From: an uncultured Lachnospiraceae bacterium
GTDB taxonomy: Bacteria; Bacillota; Clostridia; Lachnospirales; Lachnospiraceae
DNA: 64,000 bases
Direction of reading: 5' to 3'
NCBI GenBank assembly: GCA_910578115.1
Contig: CAJTPO010000004.1
Span: forward strand, 94,165 to 158,164
Each line of letters opens with the position of its first letter. The first letter of the stretch is position 1. This document shows, one piece after another, positions 1 through 7,603 of the stretch. Below the pieces are notes generated by a model. The model had not been told where the DNA came from and made no database searches. It saw only the letters and a program-made list of their open reading frames with translations. A program made the position numbers and the translations under genes.

Positions 1-1
1 G

Positions 2-1111
2 CTGTCCTTTCTGATCAGTTATCTGATCGTGTTTCCCAATGTGTATGTGAATACCGTGGCCGGTCTGAAGGGGACGGACGGGAAGCTGCTGGAGATGGCC
101 CGGGTGTTTGGCATGAGCCGGGGAAGAAAGATTTTCTATATTTACAGACCGGCGCTGATGCCGCATTTGGGCAGCTGTCTGAAGATTTCGCTGGGCATGA
201 GCTGGAAGTCCGGCGTAGCGGCGGAGATCATCGGACTGGCGGAATTGTCGTTAGGGGAGCGGCTTTATATGGCAAAGATTTATCTGGATACGGCGGGATT
301 GTTTGCGTGGACGGTGACGATCGTACTGGTCAGCTTCCTGTTTGAAAAAGCGGTCCTCTGGCTTTTCCGAAAGTTTGCACAGTGGCGGCCGTATCCGGTT
401 TGTGGGCTGAGGGAGCGTTCTTGTGAAGATCCGGAAGAAAAGAAGGAGGCACAGGGCAGAATCCGCCTGCAGCACATTGACAAAGCTTACGACGGACAGC
501 CGGTGCTGCGGGATTTCAGTTTGACGATGGAAGCGGGCGGGCGGTATCTGCTGATGGCTCCTTCGGGAGCCGGGAAGACGACGCTGCTTAAGATACTGAC
601 AGGGCTGGAGCAGGCAGACAGGGGCGAAGCCGCGGGGATGGCCGGCCGAATCGGCATGGTCTTTCAGGAGGACAGGCTGTGTGAGGAGTATGATGCGGTC
701 TGTAATATCCTTCTGGGCATGAAGACAGGCGGAAAGAAGGGGGCGCCGCCGAATGGTTTCACCGGTATGGCAAGGAGGCAGCAGGCGGCTTACGTCAGGC
801 AGCAGGCGGCGGAAATCCTGCCGGAAGATTGTCTGACCAATCCGGTCAAAAATCTGAGCGGCGGGATGCGCAGACGTGTGGCGCTGCTGCGGGCGCTGCT
901 TTCGGATGCGGACGTGCTGGTTCTCGATGAACCTTTTACCGGGCTGGATGAAGAAACCCGTGTGCGATGCGCCGGTTTTCTTATGGACAATCTGCAGGGC
1001 AGGACGCTTGTCATGTCAACCCACAGGGAAGAGGATGCGGATCTGCTGCAGGCAGTGAGAGTGGTCTTGGGTGATTTTATGGGCGCCGCAAAAGCAAAGG
1101 CTCAAATTTAG
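2..1111 (+). CDS. ABC transporter permease-ATPase fusion, nitrate/sulfonate/taurine type (5' partial)
   Basis: The reading frame is open to the left edge, so the gene is truncated at its 5' end and its true start is outside. The first part is the end of a SsuC/TauC-like inner-membrane permease. It has an EAA-type loop (ARVFGMSRGRKIFYIYRPAL), a conserved SWKSGVAAEIIG segment and a last hydrophobic helix. After a linker, an ATPase follows in the same chain: Walker A APSGAGKTT, signature LSGGM, Walker B VLVLDEPF and H-loop STHREED. These subunits are usually separate proteins in this family, so the fusion is unusual. The ATPase is short and ends soon after the H-loop. Its last 35 bases overlap the 3' end of the opposite-strand gene. 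The substrate cannot be told because the binding protein would lie outside the window. Confidence 0.85.
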   Translation: MSFLISYLIVFPNVYVNTVAGLKGTDGKLLEMARVFGMSRGRKIFYIYRPALMPHLGSCLKISLGMSWKSGVAAEIIGLAELSLGERLYMAKIYLDTAGLFAWTVTIVLVSFLFEKAVLWLFRKFAQWRPYPVCGLRERSCEDPEEKKEAQGRIRLQHIDKAYDGQPVLRDFSLTMEAGGRYLLMAPSGAGKTTLLKILTGLEQADRGEAAGMAGRIGMVFQEDRLCEEYDAVCNILLGMKTGGKKGAPPNGFTGMARRQQAAYVRQQAAEILPEDCLTNPVKNLSGGMRRRVALLRALLSDADVLVLDEPFTGLDEETRVRCAGFLMDNLQGRTLVMSTHREEDADLLQAVRVVLGDFMGAAKAKAQI

Positions 1112-2996
1112 CGATGTGTGCTTCCAGCGTGCTGCGGTCCGCAAGAACGGGGGCCGTTCCCTGACGGGAGACACAGAAGCCGGCAGCGTAGGTGGCGATG
1201 CGTATGGACTGTTCCAGAGAATAGCCTTCTGTCAGGTAGGCGGCAAATGCAGAGATGAAGGCATCAGCGCCGCCGGTGGTGTCCACGGCCACGAAATCTG
1301 CGGCGGGAAAATATCTGGCGGTCTCGCCGGTCTTCAGATAACAGCCGTCTTCGCCCAGTGTGATAATCACGATTTCGATCCCTTTGCTGAGAAAATATTC
1401 GGCCTGTTCTTCTATGGAAGCGCCGGCAGGGCACAGGGAGGCCGCCTCCTTGCGGTTGGGGATCAGGATGTCGATCAGTTCATAGAGCCGGTCGGGGATG
1501 GTTCCCAGAATGGCCGGTTTCAGGATATTTTTTGCACCATACATTCTGCCGGTTTTTGCCGCTTCCAGAAGTGTCTCTACGGAGAGTTCGGAAGAGATCA
1601 GGCAAAGGCCGGCATTTTTGAACAGATGCTGTCTTTGGCGTATCATTTCCGCAGAGAGACTGGCGTTGGCTCCGGACAGGATGGTAATTGTGCTCTCGCC
1701 GTTGCTGTCAATATAGATATAGGCTTTTCCGGCGGGTGAGTAGAGGTCTCTGTGGATGCCCTCGCCCGGCACGCCCACATGGTTCAGCGCATCCATGATA
1801 AAGGAGGAGTCGATGTCATTGCCGATCTCGCCGATCAGTGTGACCTTGCAGTTGAGTTTGGCCACGCCTACGGCCTGGTTGGCGCCTTTTCCACCCACCG
1901 TTCTGGTGGCATTCAGAATTTTTGTGGTTTTTCCTGCCTGTGGAAGGAAATCTACATTAAAGGTCATATCGGAATTAATACTCCCCACAACGACAAGCTT
2001 TTTTGAGCATAAAGAAGACGGGATGCGTATGCTGTCCTCGCTGTCGAAGCAAAAATCGGCAGCAAAGAGCCTGACGGCATCGTCAGAAGCCGTCTTCTCG
2101 CATTTTTCGATCAACTGTTCGCATACGAAGCGCCCGAATTCCTGCCAGGGAATCCTGATGCCTGAGATATGGGGAAATGAAATGGCATTCTGGTCATTTT
2201 CTTTCAGGCTGACCAGGGACAGGTCGGAGGGTACACAGTAATGAAGTTTACATAATTGCTCATATAAAAGCAGAGATGAGGAAAAATGGGAGCTGACAAT
2301 CCCGGTAATATCGAGTTCGGTGATTTTCTGCAGAAAATGGGAACTGTCTGCAAAACTGTCACTGTAGAGAAGGACGTCCTCGTTGAAGGGCAGACCGTTT
2401 TCGTACAGGCATTTATGAAATCCGTTTAAAACCTGCTCGGAACGGGCATTCTCCTTCTTGAGAAGGCAGAGCATCCGGGTGTGTTTGTGGTCGATCATTT
2501 TCTGTGTCAGACGGCGGCCCATTTCCTGGAAATCGATGGAGTAGGAGGGGAAAGCCGCACCGTCGTTCAGGCAGCAGATGGGAATGCCCTGATGTGTGAG
2601 GTGCTGGACATGTGCCGTACTGCCGGGGCTGACAGGCTCCCAGATCACACCATCGACCCGTTTCCGGCAGATAGTGGTGATATGTTTCAATTCTGTGTTC
2701 AAGTCGTCCTGGCTGTCAAAAAGAAGGACGTTGTATCCGTGCGCCTGCGCGGTTTCCAGAATTCCGTTCAACATCAAAGGGGAAAGGCCGGAATTGCGAA
2801 GGAGCACCGCCAGCAGAAAAGATTTGGCAGTGGAAAGATTCTTGACAGTGCCGTAGGGGGTGTAGTTGTATTCTTTCACGATCTTCAGGACACGGCTTCT
2901 GGTTTCCGGATGGATGTTCTGGTCTTTATTATTTACGATCTTTGAAACGGTCGAGATGGAAACACCGGCCAGTTGTGCAATTTCTTTGATAGTCAT
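1077..2996 (-). CDS. LacI-family regulator fused to a ribokinase-like (PfkB) domain
   Basis: About 639 residues in three parts. Residues 1-55 are a LacI helix-turn-helix (MTIKEIAQLAGVSISTVSKI). A periplasmic-binding-like sensor follows to about residue 330. The rest is a full PfkB/ribokinase domain with GSINSDM, GGKGANQA and DTTGGADAF. The usual GAGD anion-hole motif reads GGAD; the catalytic aspartate is kept. The ATG at 2996 was chosen because a GGAG lies 10 bases upstream and it gives the canonical LacI N-terminus; an ATG at 3020 is possible. It is divergent from rbsK and the sugar ABC operon, so it is probably their repressor. The kinase domain may sense or phosphorylate the same ribose-like ligand, which is inference. 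Confidence 0.88.
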   Translation of the reverse strand: MTIKEIAQLAGVSISTVSKIVNNKDQNIHPETRSRVLKIVKEYNYTPYGTVKNLSTAKSFLLAVLLRNSGLSPLMLNGILETAQAHGYNVLLFDSQDDLNTELKHITTICRKRVDGVIWEPVSPGSTAHVQHLTHQGIPICCLNDGAAFPSYSIDFQEMGRRLTQKMIDHKHTRMLCLLKKENARSEQVLNGFHKCLYENGLPFNEDVLLYSDSFADSSHFLQKITELDITGIVSSHFSSSLLLYEQLCKLHYCVPSDLSLVSLKENDQNAISFPHISGIRIPWQEFGRFVCEQLIEKCEKTASDDAVRLFAADFCFDSEDSIRIPSSLCSKKLVVVGSINSDMTFNVDFLPQAGKTTKILNATRTVGGKGANQAVGVAKLNCKVTLIGEIGNDIDSSFIMDALNHVGVPGEGIHRDLYSPAGKAYIYIDSNGESTITILSGANASLSAEMIRQRQHLFKNAGLCLISSELSVETLLEAAKTGRMYGAKNILKPAILGTIPDRLYELIDILIPNRKEAASLCPAGASIEEQAEYFLSKGIEIVIITLGEDGCYLKTGETARYFPAADFVAVDTTGGADAFISAFAAYLTEGYSLEQSIRIATYAAGFCVSRQGTAPVLADRSTLEAHIAKFEPLLLRRP

Positions 2997-3034
2997 AGGC
3001 AAAATACTCCGATCATGCATTCTTCTTCTTTTAT

Positions 3035-3063
3035 AGTATGAAGGGAAAACAGGTAATTGTCAA
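3035..3063 (-). promoter_or_regulatory. Promoter for the LacI-ribokinase gene
   Basis: Read on the minus strand there is TTGACA, a 17-base spacer and CATACT. The site lies 39 bases upstream of the chosen start codon. Confidence 0.5.
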
Positions 3064-3097
3064 TCGGAAAAGGACTGAAATTGTGCAAGTTGCATAG

Positions 3098-3110
3098 GAA
3101 AACAGTTTTC
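3098..3110. promoter_or_regulatory. Operator-like palindrome GAAAACaGTTTTC
   Basis: A perfect 6+1+6 palindrome in the divergent spacer, upstream of the plus-strand promoter. LacI-family operators are typically such A/T-flanked dyads, so the neighbouring LacI chimera is the likely binder. Confidence 0.5.
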
Positions 3111-3144
3111 GAAATAGTTTAATTGACCAAAATATATTTATTGA

Positions 3145-3173
3145 TTGACAAGAAAAAGGCGAGATGTTATCAT
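3145..3173 (+). promoter_or_regulatory. Promoter for the rbsK/sugar ABC operon
   Basis: TTGACA, a 17-base spacer and TATCAT, 58 bases upstream of the TTG start of rbsK. It is flanked by the two GAAAAC-type dyads. Confidence 0.7.
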
Positions 3174-3196
3174 AAACACACAAGAAAAACTTTTAC

Positions 3197-3208
3197 GAAA
3201 ACATTTTC
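3197..3208. promoter_or_regulatory. Second operator-like dyad GAAAACATTTTC
   Basis: A near copy of the dyad at 3098, lacking one central base. It lies just downstream of the presumed transcription start of the rbsK operon. The two centres are about 98 bp apart, which would suit repression by looping. Confidence 0.45.
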
Positions 3209-3231
3209 CTATATGAGTGGGAGGTGATGCA

Positions 3232-4155
3232 TTGAAGCGGAAAATTCTGAATATCGGCAGTCTCAATATGGATATGGTGATTGGTATGCAGTATATGCCT
3301 CTCGAAGGGGAGACTGTTCTTGGCGACAGTCTTACATATATTCCTGGAGGAAAAGGTGCAAATCAGGCATGCGCATCGGCCAGGCTTGGCGGGGACGTCG
3401 TGATGCTGGGCTGTGTGGGAGAAGACAGCATGGGAGAGGCGCTGGTTGAAAGCCTGCGGGAGTGCGGAGCGGATGTTTCCCGTATCCGGACGGTACGGGA
3501 GGTTCCCACCGGGACGGCTGTGATCTATGTAAATGCCAGAGGGGATAACAGTATCGTTGTGGTAGGCGGAGCGAATCATTTCTGCACCGTCGCTTATCTG
3601 CAGGAACATGACAACCTGTTTCAGGAAGCGGACTATATCATGCTGCAGATGGAGATTCCCTATGACGCGGTGTTCTATGCCATCCGGCGGGCCGGTGAAC
3701 TTAAGAAGACTGTGATTCTGAATCCGGCGCCGGCTCCGGACGGTCTGCCGGAGGAGATCTGGGAGAAGATCGACTATATTACACCGAACGAGACAGAGCT
3801 GCTCAAGCTTTCCGGACAGACGCAGATGTCGATGGAGGCGATTCATAAAGGGGCGGATCTGCTGCTGGACAGGGGAGTAAAGCATGTTCTGGTGACGCTG
3901 GGCGACAAGGGTGTTTTCTATAAGGACAGGGGGGAAGAATGGTTCTGCCCGACAAGGACGGTCACGGCGGTGGATACGACGGCGGCAGGCGATTGCTTTA
4001 ACGGAGCTTTCGTGACGGCGCTCTCGGAGGGAATTCCGGTCAGGCAGGCGGCGGCATTTGCCAACGCGGCGGCGTCTATTGCGGTGACGCGCAGGGGCGC
4101 ACAGAAATCCATCCCGCTGCGGAGCGAGGTGGATGCACTGAACTATGGTCTCTGA
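3232..4155 (+). CDS. rbsK: Ribokinase
   Basis: Cytoplasmic PfkB-family sugar kinase of about 307 residues, the usual size for ribokinase, predicted to make ribose 5-phosphate from ribose and ATP. Seen: N-terminal GSLNMDM, the sugar-binding GGKGANQA, and a C-terminal anion hole with catalytic Asp (DTTAAGDCF). The start is a TTG, chosen because GGAGG sits 7 bases before it; upstream in-frame codons lack such a site. It is the first gene of an operon with a CUT1 sugar importer and an ADP-ribosylglycohydrolase-family protein, and is divergent from the LacI-ribokinase regulator. Another PfkB substrate such as a deoxyribose or nucleoside cannot be excluded. Confidence 0.88.
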   Translation: MKRKILNIGSLNMDMVIGMQYMPLEGETVLGDSLTYIPGGKGANQACASARLGGDVVMLGCVGEDSMGEALVESLRECGADVSRIRTVREVPTGTAVIYVNARGDNSIVVVGGANHFCTVAYLQEHDNLFQEADYIMLQMEIPYDAVFYAIRRAGELKKTVILNPAPAPDGLPEEIWEKIDYITPNETELLKLSGQTQMSMEAIHKGADLLLDRGVKHVLVTLGDKGVFYKDRGEEWFCPTRTVTAVDTTAAGDCFNGAFVTALSEGIPVRQAAAFANAAASIAVTRRGAQKSIPLRSEVDALNYGL

Positions 4156-4188
4156 TTTTGCTTTGGCAAATTAACAGGATTAGAGAAA

Positions 4189-4246
4189 GATTGAAAATTA
4201 AAATTTTCAATCGCGAGATTTGTGTCTGCGCAAAAAACAGCGCAGA
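4189..4246 (+). other. Two intercistronic hairpins between rbsK and the binding-protein gene
   Basis: The 140-base gap holds a perfect 10-bp stem (GATTGAAAAT, loop TAAA, ATTTTCAATC; 4189-4212) and a 7-bp stem TCTGCGC/GCGCAGA (4225-4246). No T-run follows. Such hairpins often sit before solute-binding protein genes and shape mRNA processing or relative expression; that role is inferred. Confidence 0.5.
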
Positions 4247-4295
4247 AATGGAGAAAACTATGTAACAGAAATTGGAGAAGAACAGGAGGAAGACT

Positions 4296-5717
4296 ATGAA
4301 AAACGGAAAGAAATTATGGGCGCTGCTTCTTGCAGGGACAATGGCATTTTCTCTGACGGCCTGCGGAGGATCGGGGGGGGGGAATAACAGTCCGTCCTCT
4401 GATGACACAGGAAGCGGTGAAACGGCACAGGAGGAAAACGATACGGCAGGGGAGGCTGCTGCGGATGAAGACAGCGGAAAGACAGATTCGGGAGAGCGGC
4501 AGAAGCTGATCATTTCCTGTTACCTTGCCGACGATGCACAGGTGGCAGTTCGTGAGAAGTATATTGATGAACCGTTGAAAGCGGCGTTCCCGGATGTGGA
4601 CATTGAGATCAAGATGTACTCTGACCGTCAGAGCCTGCAGGTAGAGGTTGCCGGCGGCGGCGGACCGGATATTCTGGATCTTGACGGGCCGACGGACGTT
4701 GCGGAATTTGCAAAGGCGGATAAGGTGCTGGATCTTGGCGCGTATGCGGATCAGTACGGCTGGAAGGATATGTTCTATGAATGGGCCTATAACAGCTGCT
4801 TCTACAATGATAAGCTTTACTCTCTGCCGACCTCATTTGAAGGCATGGTAATGTATTACAATATGGACGTCATGGAAGCAAACGGCTGGGAAGTTCCGAA
4901 GAATAAAGACGAACTCGTGACATTGATGCAGGCAGCCAGGGATGCAGGCCTGATCCCCATCATTTTCGGTAATTCCGATTACCAGGGAGCGGTTGACTGG
5001 CTCTATTCTACTTTTACCAGCTGTTATGGCGGGCCGGCGGCCATCAAAGCGGCTATGGAAGGCACAGGCAAATACACGGATGAGCCGATCAAGAGTTCGA
5101 TCCAGACTATGGTTGACTGGTGGCATGAAGGCTATATCGGTGAGAATGCTTCCCAATCGGTATCCAATATGGACATGCTGGCATTCTTCTCGGAAGGCAG
5201 AGGTCCCATGATGATCGATGGTACCTGGGCTTCCAACCAGCTTCTGGCGACTTATCCGGAATGTAATTGGGATTCGGAGATGATGCCGCAGGATGAGGCA
5301 ATCGGTGAGATTCTTCCTTTTGCGACAGGCGGCGGTTATGCGATCAATGCCAACAGCAAGAATCCGGATCTGGCGGCAGAGGTGATGAATTATCTCTTTA
5401 CCTCTCTGGACCGTCACTATCAGTCTATCAATGAAGCAGGCTACCAGCCCTATCCGCTTAAGGAGTTTGACCTGGCGAACCTGCAGGGTATGGATGCGAA
5501 ACTGATGGATCAGTATGAGCTTTTGATGAGAGCGCAGGACGAGAATAAGATCGGGTACTGTTCCTGGACATTCTATCCTTCGGAGATGCGTGTCTACATG
5601 AATGAGAATACGGATTCCCTGTTCCTGGATGTTTTGACGGTAGACGAATATATGGAAAATGCGCAGGGCTATATTGACGCGGCGAGAGAAGCCGGAACGA
5701 TTCCGGTATTACCGTAA
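4296..5717 (+). CDS. Sugar ABC transporter solute-binding lipoprotein
   Basis: About 473 residues, family 1 extracellular solute-binding protein of a CUT1-type importer. It has a lipoprotein signal peptide with lipobox LTAC, then a Gly/Ser/acidic linker and the binding domain (SCYLADDAQ, SFEGMVMYYNMDVMEANGWE, GTWASNQLL). The ATG at 4296 follows AGGAGGAAGACT. A run of ten G (4373-4382) directly after the lipobox cysteine encodes SerGlyGlyGly and is a candidate for slippage. It is followed by two cognate permeases. No ATPase is encoded here, as is usual for CUT1 systems that share an MsmX-type ATPase. The ligand is unknown; the context favours a ribose- or ribosyl-containing compound. Confidence 0.88.
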   Translation: MKNGKKLWALLLAGTMAFSLTACGGSGGGNNSPSSDDTGSGETAQEENDTAGEAAADEDSGKTDSGERQKLIISCYLADDAQVAVREKYIDEPLKAAFPDVDIEIKMYSDRQSLQVEVAGGGGPDILDLDGPTDVAEFAKADKVLDLGAYADQYGWKDMFYEWAYNSCFYNDKLYSLPTSFEGMVMYYNMDVMEANGWEVPKNKDELVTLMQAARDAGLIPIIFGNSDYQGAVDWLYSTFTSCYGGPAAIKAAMEGTGKYTDEPIKSSIQTMVDWWHEGYIGENASQSVSNMDMLAFFSEGRGPMMIDGTWASNQLLATYPECNWDSEMMPQDEAIGEILPFATGGGYAINANSKNPDLAAEVMNYLFTSLDRHYQSINEAGYQPYPLKEFDLANLQGMDAKLMDQYELLMRAQDENKIGYCSWTFYPSEMRVYMNENTDSLFLDVLTVDEYMENAQGYIDAAREAGTIPVLP

Positions 5718-5845
5718 CGGCGGATGGCACTGAGTAGAAAGAGATGATACAAGGGACACTGCATAACGGCTTTCGGACAAATATAATAGACAGAATGCCG
5801 TTGTGCCGTGTCTTTTTGTCAGATGGATGGAGGCATAATTCTAAT

Positions 5846-6727
5846 ATGAAGATCAAAAAGCAGAATATCATACCCTATCTCTTTATTCTTCCTGCATTCG
5901 TGATCCATGCATGTATCGTGACGGTTCCGGCATTCAGTACATTGATCATGTCTCTGTTTGACTGGAACGGAATGGGGAATGCAAAGTTTATAGGGATGGA
6001 TAATTTCAAAGAAATCTTTCGGGATCCGCTCGTTAAGCTGTCCGTGATTCACAATATCGAATGGCTCCTGGTGTTTATCACGATACCGTTGATTCTTGGA
6101 TTTGTGGTCGCGATACTGGTAAGCCGTCTTAGAAGAAGCCAGATGTTTTTCCGGACAGTGTATTTTATTCCGTATGTAATCTCGGCAGCTGTGGCAGGCA
6201 GGATCTGGATGGCCTATATGAATCCTTATTACGGAGTCAACCAGGTGTTTGGCCAGATGGGGTGGGAGAAACTGGCGAAGACCCTGTGGCTTGGCAATCC
6301 GAAGATTGCGCTGTTTGCGGTGGCGTTTGTGGACAACTGGCACTGGTGGGGATTTATCATGGTATTGTTCCTGGGAGCGCTCCAGCAGGTGGACTCTACC
6401 CTGTATGAGGCGGCCAGGGTGGACGGGGCAAACCGGTTTCAGGAACTGCTGCATGTATCGATTCCGGGCATCCGGCAGACCATCGCATTTGTGCTGATCA
6501 TGACAATCATGTGGTCATTCCTTACGTTTGATTATGTGTACATTATGACAAACGGCGGACCGGCGAATGCAACGGAGATCATGGCCACGTATATCTATAA
6601 GAATGCATTCGTGAAGTATCGTGCAGGGTATGCCAATGCACTGTGTGTAATCCAGAGCGGCATCTGCATTATCTTATATTTCCTTCAGAAATATATCAGT
6701 AAAAAGGGAGGTATGGAAGATGAGTAA
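5846..6727 (+). CDS. Sugar ABC transporter permease, MalF/UgpA type
   Basis: About 293 residues and six predicted membrane helices, starting PYLFILPAFVIHACIVTVPA. The cytoplasmic EAA loop that docks the ATPase is clear (YEAARVDGANRFQELLHVS). The ATG at 5846 is preferred because GGAGG lies 12 bases upstream and the reading frame before it has no membrane-protein character. It overlaps the next permease by 8 bases, so the two are probably translationally coupled. It forms the channel with that permease for the lipoprotein encoded just upstream. Confidence 0.9.
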   Translation: MKIKKQNIIPYLFILPAFVIHACIVTVPAFSTLIMSLFDWNGMGNAKFIGMDNFKEIFRDPLVKLSVIHNIEWLLVFITIPLILGFVVAILVSRLRRSQMFFRTVYFIPYVISAAVAGRIWMAYMNPYYGVNQVFGQMGWEKLAKTLWLGNPKIALFAVAFVDNWHWWGFIMVLFLGALQQVDSTLYEAARVDGANRFQELLHVSIPGIRQTIAFVLIMTIMWSFLTFDYVYIMTNGGPANATEIMATYIYKNAFVKYRAGYANALCVIQSGICIILYFLQKYISKKGGMEDE

Positions 6728-7568
6728 CGGAGTAAGAAATAAGACGAAGTACAGGATCTCCAGCGTTGTGACAATGGTATTTTTGATCCTGATGGTCCTG
6801 TTTGCGGCCGTGCCTCTTCTGCAGGTATTGTTGAATTCCTTCAAGACGGATCGGGAATGTAAGACATCTCCGCTGGGGCTTCCGACAGAGTGGGCTTTCA
6901 ACAATTACGGGGAAACCTGGCAGATCGGCGGGTATGCCACGGCATATTTCAACAGTCTGCTGACGGCTTTCGTGGTGATTGCGGTGGTGCTGGTGGTGGT
7001 TGGACTGGGGGCCTATGCGCTGACCAAGCTGCAGTTTAAGCTGCGGGGATTCTTTACGGCCTATTTCTTCGTGGCAATCTCGCTGCCCAGCTTCCTGTAC
7101 ATCGTACCGGATTACTTTGTCATGAACAAGCTGGGGCTGGTGGATACGCGATGGAGCCTGATGATCGTGTATACGGCGATTCAGATCCCTTTTAATATGC
7201 TTCTTCTGCGGACCTTTCTTGCCGGGATCCCGCGGGAATTGGAGGAGGCGGCCAAGATAGACGGCTGTAATGAGCTGAACAGCCTGCTGCGGATCACGCT
7301 TCCCATCGCCAAGCCGATGTTTCTCACGGTGGCAATTCTGGTGTTTGTGAATGTATGGAATGAATTTCTCTGGTCCAATACTTTCATCACGAGAGAAGAA
7401 TTGAAACTGGTAGCCACCCGTTATGTGAGGTTTACAGGAGAATACGGCATGAACATGGCAAGGATTTACACGGCCAGCGTGATTACGATCGCACCGGTGG
7501 TGATACTGTACCTGTTTTTCAGCCGCCGGTTTATAGAAGGTATGACCAGCGGAAGCGTTAAGGGATAG
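6720..7568 (+). CDS. Sugar ABC transporter permease, MalG/UgpE type
   Basis: 282 residues and six predicted membrane helices, with the EAA loop EEAAKIDGCNELNSLLRI and a C-terminal SRRFIEGMTSGSVKG ending typical of the MalG side. The start ATG overlaps the previous stop region (ATGAGTAA). It is the second half of the channel in the same operon, and is followed after 35 bases by the ADP-ribosylglycohydrolase-family gene. Confidence 0.9.
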   Translation: MSNGVRNKTKYRISSVVTMVFLILMVLFAAVPLLQVLLNSFKTDRECKTSPLGLPTEWAFNNYGETWQIGGYATAYFNSLLTAFVVIAVVLVVVGLGAYALTKLQFKLRGFFTAYFFVAISLPSFLYIVPDYFVMNKLGLVDTRWSLMIVYTAIQIPFNMLLLRTFLAGIPRELEEAAKIDGCNELNSLLRITLPIAKPMFLTVAILVFVNVWNEFLWSNTFITREELKLVATRYVRFTGEYGMNMARIYTASVITIAPVVILYLFFSRRFIEGMTSGSVKG

Positions 7569-7603
7569 ATGAGGTAAAGTTGAAAGAAAGTGGAGGGTAT
7601 TTC

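Noticed and set aside
1071..1739. Open frame of 222 codons on the plus strand
   Set aside because: It is antisense to the ribokinase domain of the LacI chimera and has no family motif; the minus-strand protein is clearly real.
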